DNA from: a virus
Strand: one strand, 5' to 3'
Length of the DNA stretch: 43,285 nucleotides
Virus record (IMG/VR): IMGVR_UViG_3300035016_000029
Coordinates: 1 to 43,285 of that record
The position numbers were made by a program, and so were the translations under genes. Within the stretch, counting starts at the first letter, position 1; every line of letters begins with the position of its first letter. A model generated the notes under the pieces. The model was not told the origin of the DNA, did not search any database, and worked only from the letters and a program-made list of their open reading frames with translations. Of the stretch, positions 1 through 7,817 are shown piece after piece.

Positions 1-159
1 ATGACGTTTTATGTGTACCGCCGCGGATCCGGCTTCGAGCTGTCGAACGGCATCGATACAACCATGCCGGTTGCCGATGAGGCCGCAGCGATCGACGCGG
101 CGGTGCGTATCGCGCAGGACAATGACGTCCTCTACACGATCAACTATTGGCGGCCGTGA
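1..159 (+). CDS. Small hypothetical protein (52 aa)
   Basis: Open frame from the first base of the window, starting ATG ACG TTT and ending TGA; product begins MTFYVYRRGSGFEL and ends YTINYWRP. Because it starts at base 1, the true start could lie further upstream. It resembles small phage or host proteins in composition, but I do not recognise a family. It converges on the methylase gene, and the two are separated by a compact hairpin that could stop transcription from both sides. It may be the last prophage gene on this side or a host gene at the junction. Confidence 0.5.
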   Translation: MTFYVYRRGSGFELSNGIDTTMPVADEAAAIDAAVRIAQDNDVLYTINYWRP

Positions 160-165
160 GCCAGT

Positions 166-183
166 GCTCGCCCCCCGGCGAGC
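166..183. terminator. Hairpin between convergent genes
   Basis: Perfect 7-bp stem GCTCGCC/GGCGAGC with a CCCC loop, lying between the stop codon of the rightward small ORF and the stop codon of the leftward methylase. No T-run follows on either strand, so termination is inferred from position and stem strength. Confidence 0.5.
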
Positions 184-192
184 GCCCTGCGC

Positions 193-987
193 CTAGAAGT
201 TGCTGATCAGCAGCTCGGCCGCGTTGTTCGCGCCCTTCGCGCCAACGGTGTACGTCGTCTCGACCTCATCCATCTTGAACGCGCCGAACACCTCGCGCAC
301 GCCCGGCGTGTCGTTGAGCGAGAGCAGAAACCGCCCCCGGATCCCCGCCAGCTGCGCCGCCAGCGCCTCGAAATCAGCCCGCACAAACACGTCGGGGCCA
401 TAGTCGCCTTCGCACCCCCAATAGGGCGGATCGAGATAGAACAGCGTGCCTGAGCGATCATAGCGGCGGATGAACTCGCCGAACGCCAGCTGCTCGATCA
501 CTACCCCCGCCAACCGCTCGTGAATATCCGCGAGCATCGGCTCCAGCTTGGCGATGTTGAACCGCGCGCCCTGGGTGACATCGACGCCAAAGGTGCGCCC
601 GTTGACCCGCCCGCCAAAGGCGAGCCGCTGCAGATAGAGGAACCGCGCCGCCCGCTGAAGGTCGGTCAACCGCTCACCCGGCAGTGCGCGCAACCGCTCG
701 AACTCGGCCCGGCTCGCCACGCGGAACCGCAGCATGTCGATGAAATAGGGGAAATGCTCCTGTAGCACGCGAAAGAACGTCGCGACGTCACCGGAGACAT
801 CGTTGATGATCTCGGCCCGCGCGCGCCGCCGCCGGCGCAGGAAAATGCCGCCCATGCCGACGAACGGCTCGGCGTAGGCGTCATGGTCGACCGCGTCGAT
901 GATCCGCACGATGCGGGCCGACAGGTTGCGCTTGCCGCCGATATAGCCCGCAGCGGGTGCCACGGGCTGAACGCTGGTACTGGACAT
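193..987 (-). CDS. DNA adenine N6-methyltransferase, D12 class (Dam-like)
   Basis: 264 aa. Predicted to transfer a methyl group from S-adenosylmethionine to adenine N6 in DNA. The sequence shows YIGGKRNL near residue 15, the AdoMet-binding motif AEPFVGMGG at 39-47, INDVSGDV at 61-68 and the catalytic DPPY at 186-189, all in the order of the D12/Dam class. Length is typical. It starts at ATG 987, with only a weak GAGAG upstream as ribosome site. It lies downstream of the portal gene on the same strand, so it may be expressed from the leftward late promoter, though a hairpin at 1107-1136 intervenes. A plausible role is to protect phage DNA from host restriction or to mark it. The recognition sequence cannot be read from the protein. 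Confidence 0.9.
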   Translation of the reverse strand: MSSTSVQPVAPAAGYIGGKRNLSARIVRIIDAVDHDAYAEPFVGMGGIFLRRRRRARAEIINDVSGDVATFFRVLQEHFPYFIDMLRFRVASRAEFERLRALPGERLTDLQRAARFLYLQRLAFGGRVNGRTFGVDVTQGARFNIAKLEPMLADIHERLAGVVIEQLAFGEFIRRYDRSGTLFYLDPPYWGCEGDYGPDVFVRADFEALAAQLAGIRGRFLLSLNDTPGVREVFGAFKMDEVETTYTVGAKGANNAAELLISNF

Positions 988-1106
988 GTTGGAAATCTCG
1001 CTCTCTTAGGACTCCCGCCCGGCATTGCCGGGTGCGGGACGGCCGATCTGGCCAATCTGTCGTGGCGAGCGTAACCTCGTCGGTGAACCGGGCCGCCACC
1101 CGGCTC

Positions 1107-1136
1107 GCCCCCGCCTGGCCGACGCCAAGCGGGGGC
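1107..1136 (-). terminator. Terminator-like hairpin after portal gene
   Basis: Perfect 8-bp inverted repeat GCCCCCGC/GCGGGGGC with a 14-base loop, immediately downstream of the portal stop codon on the leftward strand. A second smaller hairpin (CCCGGC-ATT-GCCGGG) lies further downstream near 1016-1035. Neither has a T-run, so this may be an attenuator or an mRNA 3' stabiliser rather than a full terminator. Confidence 0.4.
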
Positions 1137-1140
1137 AGTA

Positions 1141-2202
1141 TCAGGCCGCGTCCGCGACCGTGATCTTGGTGTTGTCGAACGCGATCAGCTCGCGTCCCAG
1201 ATCCTCGTTGACCTGCAGGAACCGCGCCTGCAGCGCCTGAATCTCCAGCACCACGAACATCATCATCGACTGCAGCGGGTTGCCCGGAGTCGTGCCCTGC
1301 GCCGGCACGATGCCGAGCAGCGCCGGCGGCGTCCGATGCGCCGCGAGCACGTCATCGCGCGTCGCGGTCTTGATGCCCAGAAACTCGTCCTTCGCCGCCA
1401 CCTCGGCGATCGGCAGGATCTTCAGGCTCCCTTCCTTCCCGTTCGGCGCGTGAACGAACAGGTTCTTGAAATTGCCCGGCCCTTTCGACTTGCGCAGTGC
1501 GTCGCGCAGCTTGTCGGTGTCGTCGGCATCGATGTCGCCCGTTGCATAGAGGATATACCCGGCGTGGCTGCCATTGAGGTAGTAGCGGCGGCGGAACAGC
1601 GTCGCCGCCTCGTTGAGCAACGCCGACTGCAGCGCGCTCAGATATTCGGGCACGCCATAAATCTCCTGGTTCACGTCGGGCTGGCGCAGCATGACGACGC
1701 TGCCCGGTCGGAACTCGGTCTCCTGCTGATGCCCCGGCACAAAAAAGAAGCGCCCCGGCTCGACCCCGCGTCGGGTGAACTTGGCGAGCGCGTGCTCATA
1801 GCGCAGCACCCCGCCCAGCACATTGAGCCGCTCCTCCAGATAGCCATAGCCAAAGACCAGATAGTCCTGGGCGAACGCCTCAAACGCCGCCCGGCTAAGC
1901 TGCGGCGACGGGACGAACGACGCGGCGAGCAAGTTGCGCTTGAGGTAGATGGCGGAGCTGTGGTGCGGCGAGACGCGGAACGCGCGGGCCAGCCCATCGA
2001 CGGGAATGGGCGGCTCGAACCAGCGGCCATTGTGCGGGCATTCGAGCATGTCGATCAGCTCGCGCCGGTTCAACACCGGCTCCGGGTCGCCAAAGCTGAA
2101 GGCGGTCATCCCCCCCGCATTCGTCGCCGCGACGATGGCTCCACGGGAAGCCGCCGCCGATTCCTTCGTCGACATCCGCTGCGCTCGATCCCTCTTCGCC
2201 AT
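1141..2202 (-). CDS. Q: Portal protein (P2 gpQ family)
   Basis: 353 aa, close to the usual ~345 aa of P2 gpQ. Forms the dodecameric ring at the head vertex through which DNA enters and leaves. Recognisable stretches include FEPPIPVDGLARAFRVSPHH, VFGYGYLE, PDVNQEIYGVPEYLSALQSA and AHRTPPALLGIVPAQGT, all typical of the PBSX/P2 portal family. ATG 2202 is chosen because a GGAG sits 7 bases upstream and the length then matches the family; the frame stays open upstream to 2343 but that part is low-complexity shadow sequence. The gene follows the terminase gene in the leftward operon, as in P2. The terminase frame stays open 308 bases into this gene. Confidence 0.95.
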   Translation of the reverse strand: MAKRDRAQRMSTKESAAASRGAIVAATNAGGMTAFSFGDPEPVLNRRELIDMLECPHNGRWFEPPIPVDGLARAFRVSPHHSSAIYLKRNLLAASFVPSPQLSRAAFEAFAQDYLVFGYGYLEERLNVLGGVLRYEHALAKFTRRGVEPGRFFFVPGHQQETEFRPGSVVMLRQPDVNQEIYGVPEYLSALQSALLNEAATLFRRRYYLNGSHAGYILYATGDIDADDTDKLRDALRKSKGPGNFKNLFVHAPNGKEGSLKILPIAEVAAKDEFLGIKTATRDDVLAAHRTPPALLGIVPAQGTTPGNPLQSMMMFVVLEIQALQARFLQVNEDLGRELIAFDNTKITVADAA

Positions 2203-4009
2203 CCATAATCTCCATGCGCGTCTTCGGCCGCGCCTTGCCGTCCAGGGGTTCGTTGATGAGGATGTGCATGACCGCCCACGCCAGATCGGCGTGGCCGATG
2301 TCGTCGCTGCGGCTCGCCTTGAACGTGATCGCCGCGCCGCCACGGGTCAGCGCCTTCTTGATCGACAGGAAGCTCGACTGGACGTCGATCCACCCGGCGT
2401 CGAACTCGATGCGGCCACGGGCGAAGCTGTGCTGCGCCTTCATGACCATCGTCGCCTTCGCTTCGAGCGAATATTCGATCTTGACCAGGCCGCGCACATT
2501 CTCGCGCTGCAGGCACTGATAGACGCCGACGCCGCACCCATTGGCGTCGATGCCCAGATAGGTGCAGTTGTAGCGTTTGAGGCGCGCGATGATGAACTCG
2601 GCCTGCGCCTGAAAATCGAGCCCGCGCAGCTGGTGGCGCTCGATCAGGCGGAACTTGCCGCCCGGCCCTTCGGGGGGCAGCGCGATCACGAGCGCCGCAT
2701 TGTCGCCGTCCTCGCTCTCCTGCGGATCATAGCCCGCCCAGACCGCGCGGTTGCCGACAGGGCGCGGGGCGAGCAGATCGACGTCACGCCAATCGACCAT
2801 CGCATCGACGGTCGCGCGCTGCAGCTCGTTGAACTTGAATGCCGACAGGCTGTCATCGACGAACTGGCACAGCAACAGGTTGGCAAATTCGTCGGGCGCA
2901 TATTCGACGCGCAGCTCGTCGATGTCGAACAGGTCGCACCCGCGCGCGGCCGCGTCCTCGATTGTCACGATCTGCCGCCAGATCTTGTCCTCGCACTCCA
3001 CGCCCGCCTTCAACCGTGCATGGCTGACGTCGATCGTGACGCGATCTTCTTTCTTGAGCCGTCGGTTGCGCCGCTCGCCGGTCCAATAGGGGTGCGCCTG
3101 ATGCGCGACCGAGCTGGGTGTCGAGAAATAGGTGCGGCGCCAGCGCTTGTGCATCGCCATCGCGCTCGCGACCTTGTTCAGTTCCTCAAAGCCATAGGTC
3201 CAGAAGAACTCGTCGAAGTAGAAATTGCCGTGATAGCCCTGCGCGGTGCGCGCATTGGTGCCGAGGAAGATCAGCTCGGCCGCCGGTTCGTCATCGGGCA
3301 TCGTGTCGGCGGTGACGACGATCGGGTCGCCCTGCAGTTTGACCCCGACGCGCGCGGCGAACTGGATGATGTAGCCCCGGAAGATATGCGCCTGGTTCTT
3401 CGACGCTGACAGGAAGATCTGGTTGCCGCCCCCGCGCAGCGCGTCGAGCAGCGCCTCGCGCGCGAAATACCAGGTCGCGCCGATCTGGCGCGACTTCAGG
3501 ATCATGCGCGTGCGCTGATCCTTCGCGGCCCACCAATCCTCCTGATATCCGAACAGCTCGTCTTCGAAGATCGCTTCGAGCTGCTCGACCTGTTCCGCGG
3601 TGAAGTGGTTCCTGACTGCCTTCTTCCGCTCGCCGGCGTTGCGGTTGCCAACCTTCTCGTTGAGGTCGCCCTCGTGCCCGCCCGGCGCTTCGTACCGGCG
3701 CACCCGCGCGGCCGAAACCACCGCGCGCATCAGCAGGTCGATCTCCTTGAAATCGCCGCCGGTTTTGCTTTCCTTGGCGATCAGCAAGTTGAGGCGGCAC
3801 TCAAGCGCGTCCTCAACCTTGGCGATCGACGGCGCGTCATCCCACTTCTCGCGATCCTTCCACGCCTGGACGGTCGGCCGCTTCAGCCCCAGCTCGTCCG
3901 AGATCTGGGTTACGCCCCACCCGCGCCAATAGAGACTGCGCGCCTGACGGCGCGCATCGACCGGGATCGGCAGGGTCGATGCGGGAAGTTGTTCGTCGAT
4001 CGGCGCCAT
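1895..4009 (-). CDS. P: Terminase large subunit, ATPase (P2 gpP family)
   Basis: 704 aa as read; P2 gpP is about 590 aa. Packages DNA into the procapsid through the portal. N-terminal helix-turn-helix region with DARRQARSLYWRGWGVTQIS and PTVQAWKDREKW (about 18-56); Walker A-like LKSRQIGATW (171-180); Walker B-like NFYFDEFFW (262-270); nuclease region with AGYDPQESEDGDNAALV. ATG 4009 has an AGG about 9 bases upstream and sits 58 bases from the late-promoter dyad; the frame is also open to a GTG at 4057. Family-like sequence ends near residue 600 (IGHADLAWAVMHILINEPL and a short tail). The last ~103 residues are translated from inside the portal gene in another frame and look like shadow sequence. 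Either the overlap is real or the original stop was lost by an indel. Confidence 0.92.
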   Translation of the reverse strand: MAPIDEQLPASTLPIPVDARRQARSLYWRGWGVTQISDELGLKRPTVQAWKDREKWDDAPSIAKVEDALECRLNLLIAKESKTGGDFKEIDLLMRAVVSAARVRRYEAPGGHEGDLNEKVGNRNAGERKKAVRNHFTAEQVEQLEAIFEDELFGYQEDWWAAKDQRTRMILKSRQIGATWYFAREALLDALRGGGNQIFLSASKNQAHIFRGYIIQFAARVGVKLQGDPIVVTADTMPDDEPAAELIFLGTNARTAQGYHGNFYFDEFFWTYGFEELNKVASAMAMHKRWRRTYFSTPSSVAHQAHPYWTGERRNRRLKKEDRVTIDVSHARLKAGVECEDKIWRQIVTIEDAAARGCDLFDIDELRVEYAPDEFANLLLCQFVDDSLSAFKFNELQRATVDAMVDWRDVDLLAPRPVGNRAVWAGYDPQESEDGDNAALVIALPPEGPGGKFRLIERHQLRGLDFQAQAEFIIARLKRYNCTYLGIDANGCGVGVYQCLQRENVRGLVKIEYSLEAKATMVMKAQHSFARGRIEFDAGWIDVQSSFLSIKKALTRGGAAITFKASRSDDIGHADLAWAVMHILINEPLDGKARPKTRMEIMDGEEGSSAADVDEGIGGGFPWSHRRGDECGGDDRLQLWRPGAGVEPARADRHARMPAQWPLVRAAHSRRWAGPRVPRLAAPQLRHLPQAQLARRVVRPVAAA

Positions 4010-4057
4010 ATCCGCCGACCTCGACCAGGTCAGACCGTCGGGGTAAGCGGGATGCAC

Positions 4058-4076
4058 TGTAGAAACTCATTCTACA
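4058..4076 (-). promoter_or_regulatory. Late-promoter activator site 1 (leftward P-Q operon)
   Basis: TGTAG-AAACTCATT-CTACA, a 19-bp dyad whose arms extend to TGTAGAA/TTCTACA. Its centre is 58 bases from the terminase ATG. It is one of four sites with the same arms and spacing, each ahead of a late operon. P2 late promoters carry a comparable TGT-N12-ACA dyad near -55, bound by Ogr or P4 Delta; here the spacer between TGT and ACA is 13. Confidence 0.85.
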
Positions 4077-4183
4077 TCACCTGGAATAGAGTGTGGTTAC
4101 GGGTCTGGCCTGCGAAGGCCATAAACTCCGTCTTCGACACACTGGCAAAGCAATCGTGCGGCTGAAACCATCGCAAGCGCTCG

Positions 4184-4217
4184 TTCCATTGTGGAATATC
4201 GAATCAAGGTTTGCTAG
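4184..4217 (+). promoter_or_regulatory. Possible promoter of the three-gene cassette
   Basis: TTGTGG at 4189-4194, a 17-base spacer and TGCTAG at 4212-4217 form a passable sigma-70-like pair, 24 bases upstream of the TTG start at 4242. A small palindrome TTCCA-TTG-TGGAA (4184-4196) overlaps the -35 and could be an operator. Pattern match only. Confidence 0.3.
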
Positions 4218-4241
4218 CGAGCGTGTCGGGGAGATCTTTAG

Positions 4242-5783
4242 TTGAGCGATGAAAACGGCCAAACCAAGAAACGAAAGGTCAGCACTAAGGTTGCTCTCCG
4301 AGCACTGGTTCAGAAGGGACTGAGTCGCACATCTGTAGGGATGAAGCGAAGAGAGCAGGCAAAGTTCATGCTCGCAGAAACGTTGGCCAAAAAGCGGATG
4401 CGAATATCCAAAGCGGCGCAAGGGGGAGGCTCAGACCCTCAGCATAACGCGGCAGTACGACGCTTCGCTCGCGACAAGGCGCGCGAGCTCAAGAAACAAA
4501 TTGTGGATAACAACCAGCGGCTGAAAATGAATCAGTCTGCGTTAATGCGCGACCGGATTCCATCCCCTCTGCTCGATAGCCTTGACCCGGACCGCGCTGG
4601 CCGGTGGCGGAGGATTCTCGCCAGAAAGTACCGATCTGAGTATTTACGCCTCAAGCTGACCAGTCTGAATTTCTTGGATGATCCAATCGGCACGATCGAA
4701 AACATATGTGCGCTTTCGAAGATCGATTGCGAGGAAGTGAATGCGTTTCTCGATTTCGACGACCCTTACTGCTACGATATCGGCGCATTTCTCGTAATCT
4801 CCGAGGTTTGGCATCAGCTCAGCCCGATCTACCGGGGAGGCCGAATGAGTGCCCCCATCCAGAAGGTGCTCGATACCGTAGGAGTGGGTCGAGATTTAGG
4901 CATTCGGCTTCTAGGTGTTTCAGATCATGAGGATATCTGGCCATTTGAGATGCGCCGACGCCGGCCGAGAGGAACGACACAATCACCGACTGCGCAATTG
5001 CGCCCACAAGGTCGGGAGCAACTGAACGATAAGCTGGTTGAGCTTATGGACGAGTGGTTGGCGGTCGCCTCTGAAAACGCGCCAAACGTCCCGGATGACG
5101 TGATGTGGGAGCTCACCCTGGAAGGGAAAGCGAACATCGCCAATATGGTCGGAGAGATTCTCGACAATGCCGAGCGACATAGTTCGGGCGATGGGGACGG
5201 CGACTGGACGATGGCCGCTTTCATGGCAAAGCGGTCGGAAGACGGCCAACCCGACGCAATGAAGTGCTACCTGGCCTTTCTCAGCGTTGGGCGATCTATC
5301 GCGCAAACGATCGAGCGGGCGCCGGCGCAAACGCAAGAGTTTTGTAACCGGTATGCTGTACAGCACGCAAGAAAGGGCCAGTCGCGCGATACTCTGATCA
5401 CGATCGCAGCTCTTCAGGATGGCGTAACGTCGGCGCATGAAGCTGTGTCCAACCGCCGAGGAGGAACGGGTTTGCAAGACACTCTCGATCTGATCGGTGA
5501 CCTAGGCGGCGCTCCGGATCCCGGCGCGGACGCGCGCGTGACGATCGTATCAGGCAAATCTTGCATTCGACTCCGGCATCCGATCCTTGTAGGGCGGAGC
5601 GATGGGAATAATCGGCGGGTGCAGTGGTGCAATCAGGCGAACGACCCTAGATACCCACCGGATCGCGACATTGCCTTTGACCTCCCGGCGCATTTTGCCG
5701 GCACGCTCGTTAGTGTTGCGTTCACGTTGGATCCGGGACTTTTCGTCCCCGAAAGCGAACACGATGGACAAGACGATGATTGA
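4242..5783 (+). CDS. Degenerate GHKL-type ATPase-like protein of a three-gene cassette
   Basis: 513 aa. TTG start at 4242, supported by GGGGAG (4228-4233) 8 bases upstream. Residues 1-100 are very basic and predicted helical; the middle region (110-260) is unrecognised. From about 290 a histidine-kinase-like ATP-binding fold can be read: N-box GEILDNAERHS (304-314), a region at 342-356 where the usual DxGxG is degenerate (LAFLSVGRSIAQTI), and a G2-type loop RRGGTGL (405-411), followed by strand-rich sequence ending with HFAGTLVSVAFTL. The histidine phospho-acceptor domain of sensor kinases is not visible. The 3' end overlaps the STAS-like gene by 20 bases, indicating coupled translation. Base composition is visibly less GC-rich than the phage core, suggesting recent acquisition. 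The role is not established; phage defence or superinfection exclusion is inference from location and partners. Confidence 0.7.
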   Translation: MSDENGQTKKRKVSTKVALRALVQKGLSRTSVGMKRREQAKFMLAETLAKKRMRISKAAQGGGSDPQHNAAVRRFARDKARELKKQIVDNNQRLKMNQSALMRDRIPSPLLDSLDPDRAGRWRRILARKYRSEYLRLKLTSLNFLDDPIGTIENICALSKIDCEEVNAFLDFDDPYCYDIGAFLVISEVWHQLSPIYRGGRMSAPIQKVLDTVGVGRDLGIRLLGVSDHEDIWPFEMRRRRPRGTTQSPTAQLRPQGREQLNDKLVELMDEWLAVASENAPNVPDDVMWELTLEGKANIANMVGEILDNAERHSSGDGDGDWTMAAFMAKRSEDGQPDAMKCYLAFLSVGRSIAQTIERAPAQTQEFCNRYAVQHARKGQSRDTLITIAALQDGVTSAHEAVSNRRGGTGLQDTLDLIGDLGGAPDPGADARVTIVSGKSCIRLRHPILVGRSDGNNRRVQWCNQANDPRYPPDRDIAFDLPAHFAGTLVSVAFTLDPGLFVPESEHDGQDDD

Positions 5784-6099
5784 TCTCGACGCGTTGACGG
5801 ATAATGGCAAGGTGCACAACCTAAGTGGCCACGACCGGGGCGTCGCTGCGCGTGTCGCGTTTGAGCTCGACCGACACGATGCTGAGACCGGCGAAGTCGA
5901 GATTGTCGTACCGGAGCATATCTATGCTGTGAGCCCGTCGTTCGTGCAGGGCCTGCTATCCGGCAGTTTCCAGAAGTTTGGCTTAGACCGTGAAAAGTTC
6001 TTTGCGCGCTATCGCCTTGTTGCGACCGATTTGATCAAGCGACAGTTCGACCGCGGCATCTCGGCAATCCTCACCAATCGCGACTTGACAACACACTGA
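5764..6099 (+). CDS. STAS-like protein (DUF4325 type)
   Basis: 111 aa, starting at ATG 5764 inside the 3' end of the ATPase gene; ATG 5776 is an alternative. Recognisable stretch: GKVHNLSGHDRGVAARVAFE followed by a strand-helix pattern (VEIVVPEHIYAVSPSFVQGL, then RYRLVATDLIKRQFDRGI) typical of the STAS-like domain family DUF4325, which often sits next to histidine-kinase-like ATPase genes. By analogy with anti-sigma kinase/STAS pairs such as SpoIIAB/SpoIIAA, it could be the binding partner of the upstream ATPase; that is inference. No membrane segment or signal peptide. Confidence 0.7.
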   Translation: MDKTMIDLDALTDNGKVHNLSGHDRGVAARVAFELDRHDAETGEVEIVVPEHIYAVSPSFVQGLLSGSFQKFGLDREKFFARYRLVATDLIKRQFDRGISAILTNRDLTTH

Positions 6100-6106
6100 G
6101 CCCTTC

Positions 6107-6685
6107 ATGGGAGAGCCAGCTAACGCGATAACAACGGCGCAAGCCGTCGGCTGGTCCGTAACAGGTATCGGGATCGTAATTAGTCTCGGCTGGAATTTCT
6201 ATAACTCTTGGCGAACACGAAAAGTCGCCGAGCAATTGCGAACAGAGCAATACCGCGCTGGGCAGTGGGCACGTGTGCGTGATCGGATTGAAAGCGCGTT
6301 AGACGATCTGGTCGATGCGAGCAGAGTCGTCGTGCACCAAGCACAGCAGCTTGATGAGTCTAACTTTCAGTCCAAAGTGGTTGGCGTCCTTTTGATCCTA
6401 CTCGTCGATGCCCAGGACAAGCTCGCAAGTGCGTTAGAAGAGGCCAAGCTTTCCGCCTACTGCGAAGGGGACCATTGGTACGACGCCGCCAATGGCAAAA
6501 GGCAAGGCAGTGAGACCTCGTGGGACAATGTAATTAGGATCATGGCGGAGGCTGAAGCGGCGGGAAATAAGTCGGACATGGTTGCAGCACTCAAAGCCCT
6601 TAAAAGTCCGATTGGCGAAATTCGCACCGCAGTGAACCAGTGTTGCCGCGCCCAAGACATGCTGCTGGATCCCGAAAAAATCTGA
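6107..6685 (+). CDS. Membrane-anchored helical protein, third gene of the cassette
   Basis: 192 aa; begins 7 bases after the STAS-like gene. One N-terminal membrane segment (about residues 12-32, VGWSVTGIGIVISLGWNFYN) is followed by a basic stop-transfer stretch (RTRK) and a long, mostly helical cytoplasmic part with coiled-coil character. It contains three cysteines, two adjacent (NQCCRAQ). I do not recognise a family. The layout (ATPase, soluble partner, membrane-anchored helical protein) would suit a sensor-effector module acting at the membrane. No clear Shine-Dalgarno precedes the ATG, consistent with translation coupled to the preceding gene. GC is visibly low relative to flanking phage genes. 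Confidence 0.6.
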   Translation: MGEPANAITTAQAVGWSVTGIGIVISLGWNFYNSWRTRKVAEQLRTEQYRAGQWARVRDRIESALDDLVDASRVVVHQAQQLDESNFQSKVVGVLLILLVDAQDKLASALEEAKLSAYCEGDHWYDAANGKRQGSETSWDNVIRIMAEAEAAGNKSDMVAALKALKSPIGEIRTAVNQCCRAQDMLLDPEKI

Positions 6686-6819
6686 ATCCGGCGACGCCGA
6701 TCGAACACAGCGATGTTTTAGAACTTCCGCTCTAGCCAGACATGCCGCGACGACTGCCTTGGTTATCCGGGATGTGTCGGCATTCGGCCCGAAGCCGCCT
6801 CAACCGACCTTCCGATCAA

Positions 6820-6838
6820 TGTAGAACCCCGCTCTACA
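6820..6838 (+). promoter_or_regulatory. Late-promoter activator site 2 (head-lysis operon)
   Basis: TGTAG-AACCCCGCT-CTACA, same arms and spacing as the other three sites. The dyad centre lies 109 bases before the scaffold start at 6938 and 55 bases before an in-frame ATG at 6884. It corresponds to the P2 PO promoter. Confidence 0.85.
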
Positions 6839-6937
6839 ATCCCCCGCGCTTGAGAAGCTGCGCCCCTTCGTCCCCTTTCGCCGATGTCACTGCGGCCATC
6901 GCCGCCAGCATCGCACCGACCAGGGGACCGCATCGCC

Positions 6938-7765
6938 ATGGCCACCAAGAGCAAGTTCTTCCGCGCGTTCGTCGAGGGGCAGACGATCAGCGACGGCCGC
7001 AACGTCACTGCCGAGATGATCGACCAAGCCGTCGAGACGTTCAACGCCGCCACTTACACCCCCGGCATCAACATCGAGCATCTGTCCGGCTTCAGCCCGA
7101 ACCCGCCCTTCAACCGCTATGGCGACATTTGCGCGGTGAAGGCGCAAACCGATGACGTCGTCATCGCCGGCAAGAGCGAGAAGCGCCGCGCGCTCTACGC
7201 CCAGGTCGATGCCCTCGATCAGCTGGTCGAGCTGGCGAAGAGCGGCCAGAAGCCCTTCCCCTCGGTCGAGCTGACCGCCGACTACGCTGGCACCGGCAAG
7301 GTCGGCCTGGTCGGCCTCGCCTTCACCGACAACCCAGCAAGCATCGCCACCGAGAAGCTCGCCTTTTCGCGCTCGGCAACCGTTCATCGCACGATCTATT
7401 CGACTGGCACCGAAGGGGTCGCGATCGAATTCGACGCCAAGGCTGCCGATGCGACCGGCATCACGGATGCGATCACGAACGGCCTGACCGGGTTCTTCGC
7501 CAAGTTTCGCACCGAACCGGCCAAGGAAGAGCCGGCGCCGCCCGCCAACGATAATTTCGACGCGCAGGCATTCGCCACCGCCTTCGCGGCGACGGTCGGC
7601 GAGCAGATCGCCGCTGCGATGAAGCCGGTCACCGAGACTGTCGCGGGCATCCAGACCGAGTTCGCCGACATCAAGGCGAAGCTCGAAAAGTCGCCCGACA
7701 GCAGCTTCGCGCGCGGCCCCGCCACCGGTGCAAGCCCGAACGCCCAGTTCGTCACCGACTGCTGA
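6938..7765 (+). CDS. O: Capsid scaffolding protein and maturation protease (P2 gpO family)
   Basis: 275 aa. Guides capsid assembly and cleaves capsid, connector and itself. The catalytic triad known for P2 gpO (Asp19, His48, Ser107) is visible as D19 (GQTISDG), H48 (INIEHLSG) and S109 (KPFPSVEL). C-terminal scaffolding part is helical (about 200-260). ATG 6938 puts the triad in the P2 register and has AGGGGAC about 9 bases upstream. An in-frame ATG at 6884 would add 18 residues of low-complexity sequence; it is 55 bases from the activator dyad, so a minor longer form cannot be excluded. First gene of the rightward head-lysis operon. Confidence 0.95.
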   Translation: MATKSKFFRAFVEGQTISDGRNVTAEMIDQAVETFNAATYTPGINIEHLSGFSPNPPFNRYGDICAVKAQTDDVVIAGKSEKRRALYAQVDALDQLVELAKSGQKPFPSVELTADYAGTGKVGLVGLAFTDNPASIATEKLAFSRSATVHRTIYSTGTEGVAIEFDAKAADATGITDAITNGLTGFFAKFRTEPAKEEPAPPANDNFDAQAFATAFAATVGEQIAAAMKPVTETVAGIQTEFADIKAKLEKSPDSSFARGPATGASPNAQFVTDC

Positions 7766-7817
7766 TCCAGCCAGCGCGCCAACCCCCAATCGCCCCCCGC
7801 CCCCCGGAGTCGCCCCC

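Noticed and set aside
1949-3409. Long rightward open frame (486 codons) opposite the terminase
   Set aside because: Lies antisense to a clear terminase with recognised motifs; its translation is Arg/Ala/Asp-biased low-complexity sequence typical of GC-rich shadow frames.
4010-4057. GTG 4057 as the terminase start
   Set aside because: It would overlap the activator dyad and add 16 residues absent from the family; ATG 4009 has a better ribosome site and spacing.
4077-4421. Leftward frame at the start of the ATPase gene
   Set aside because: Antisense to a gene with a strong ribosome site; no domain seen.
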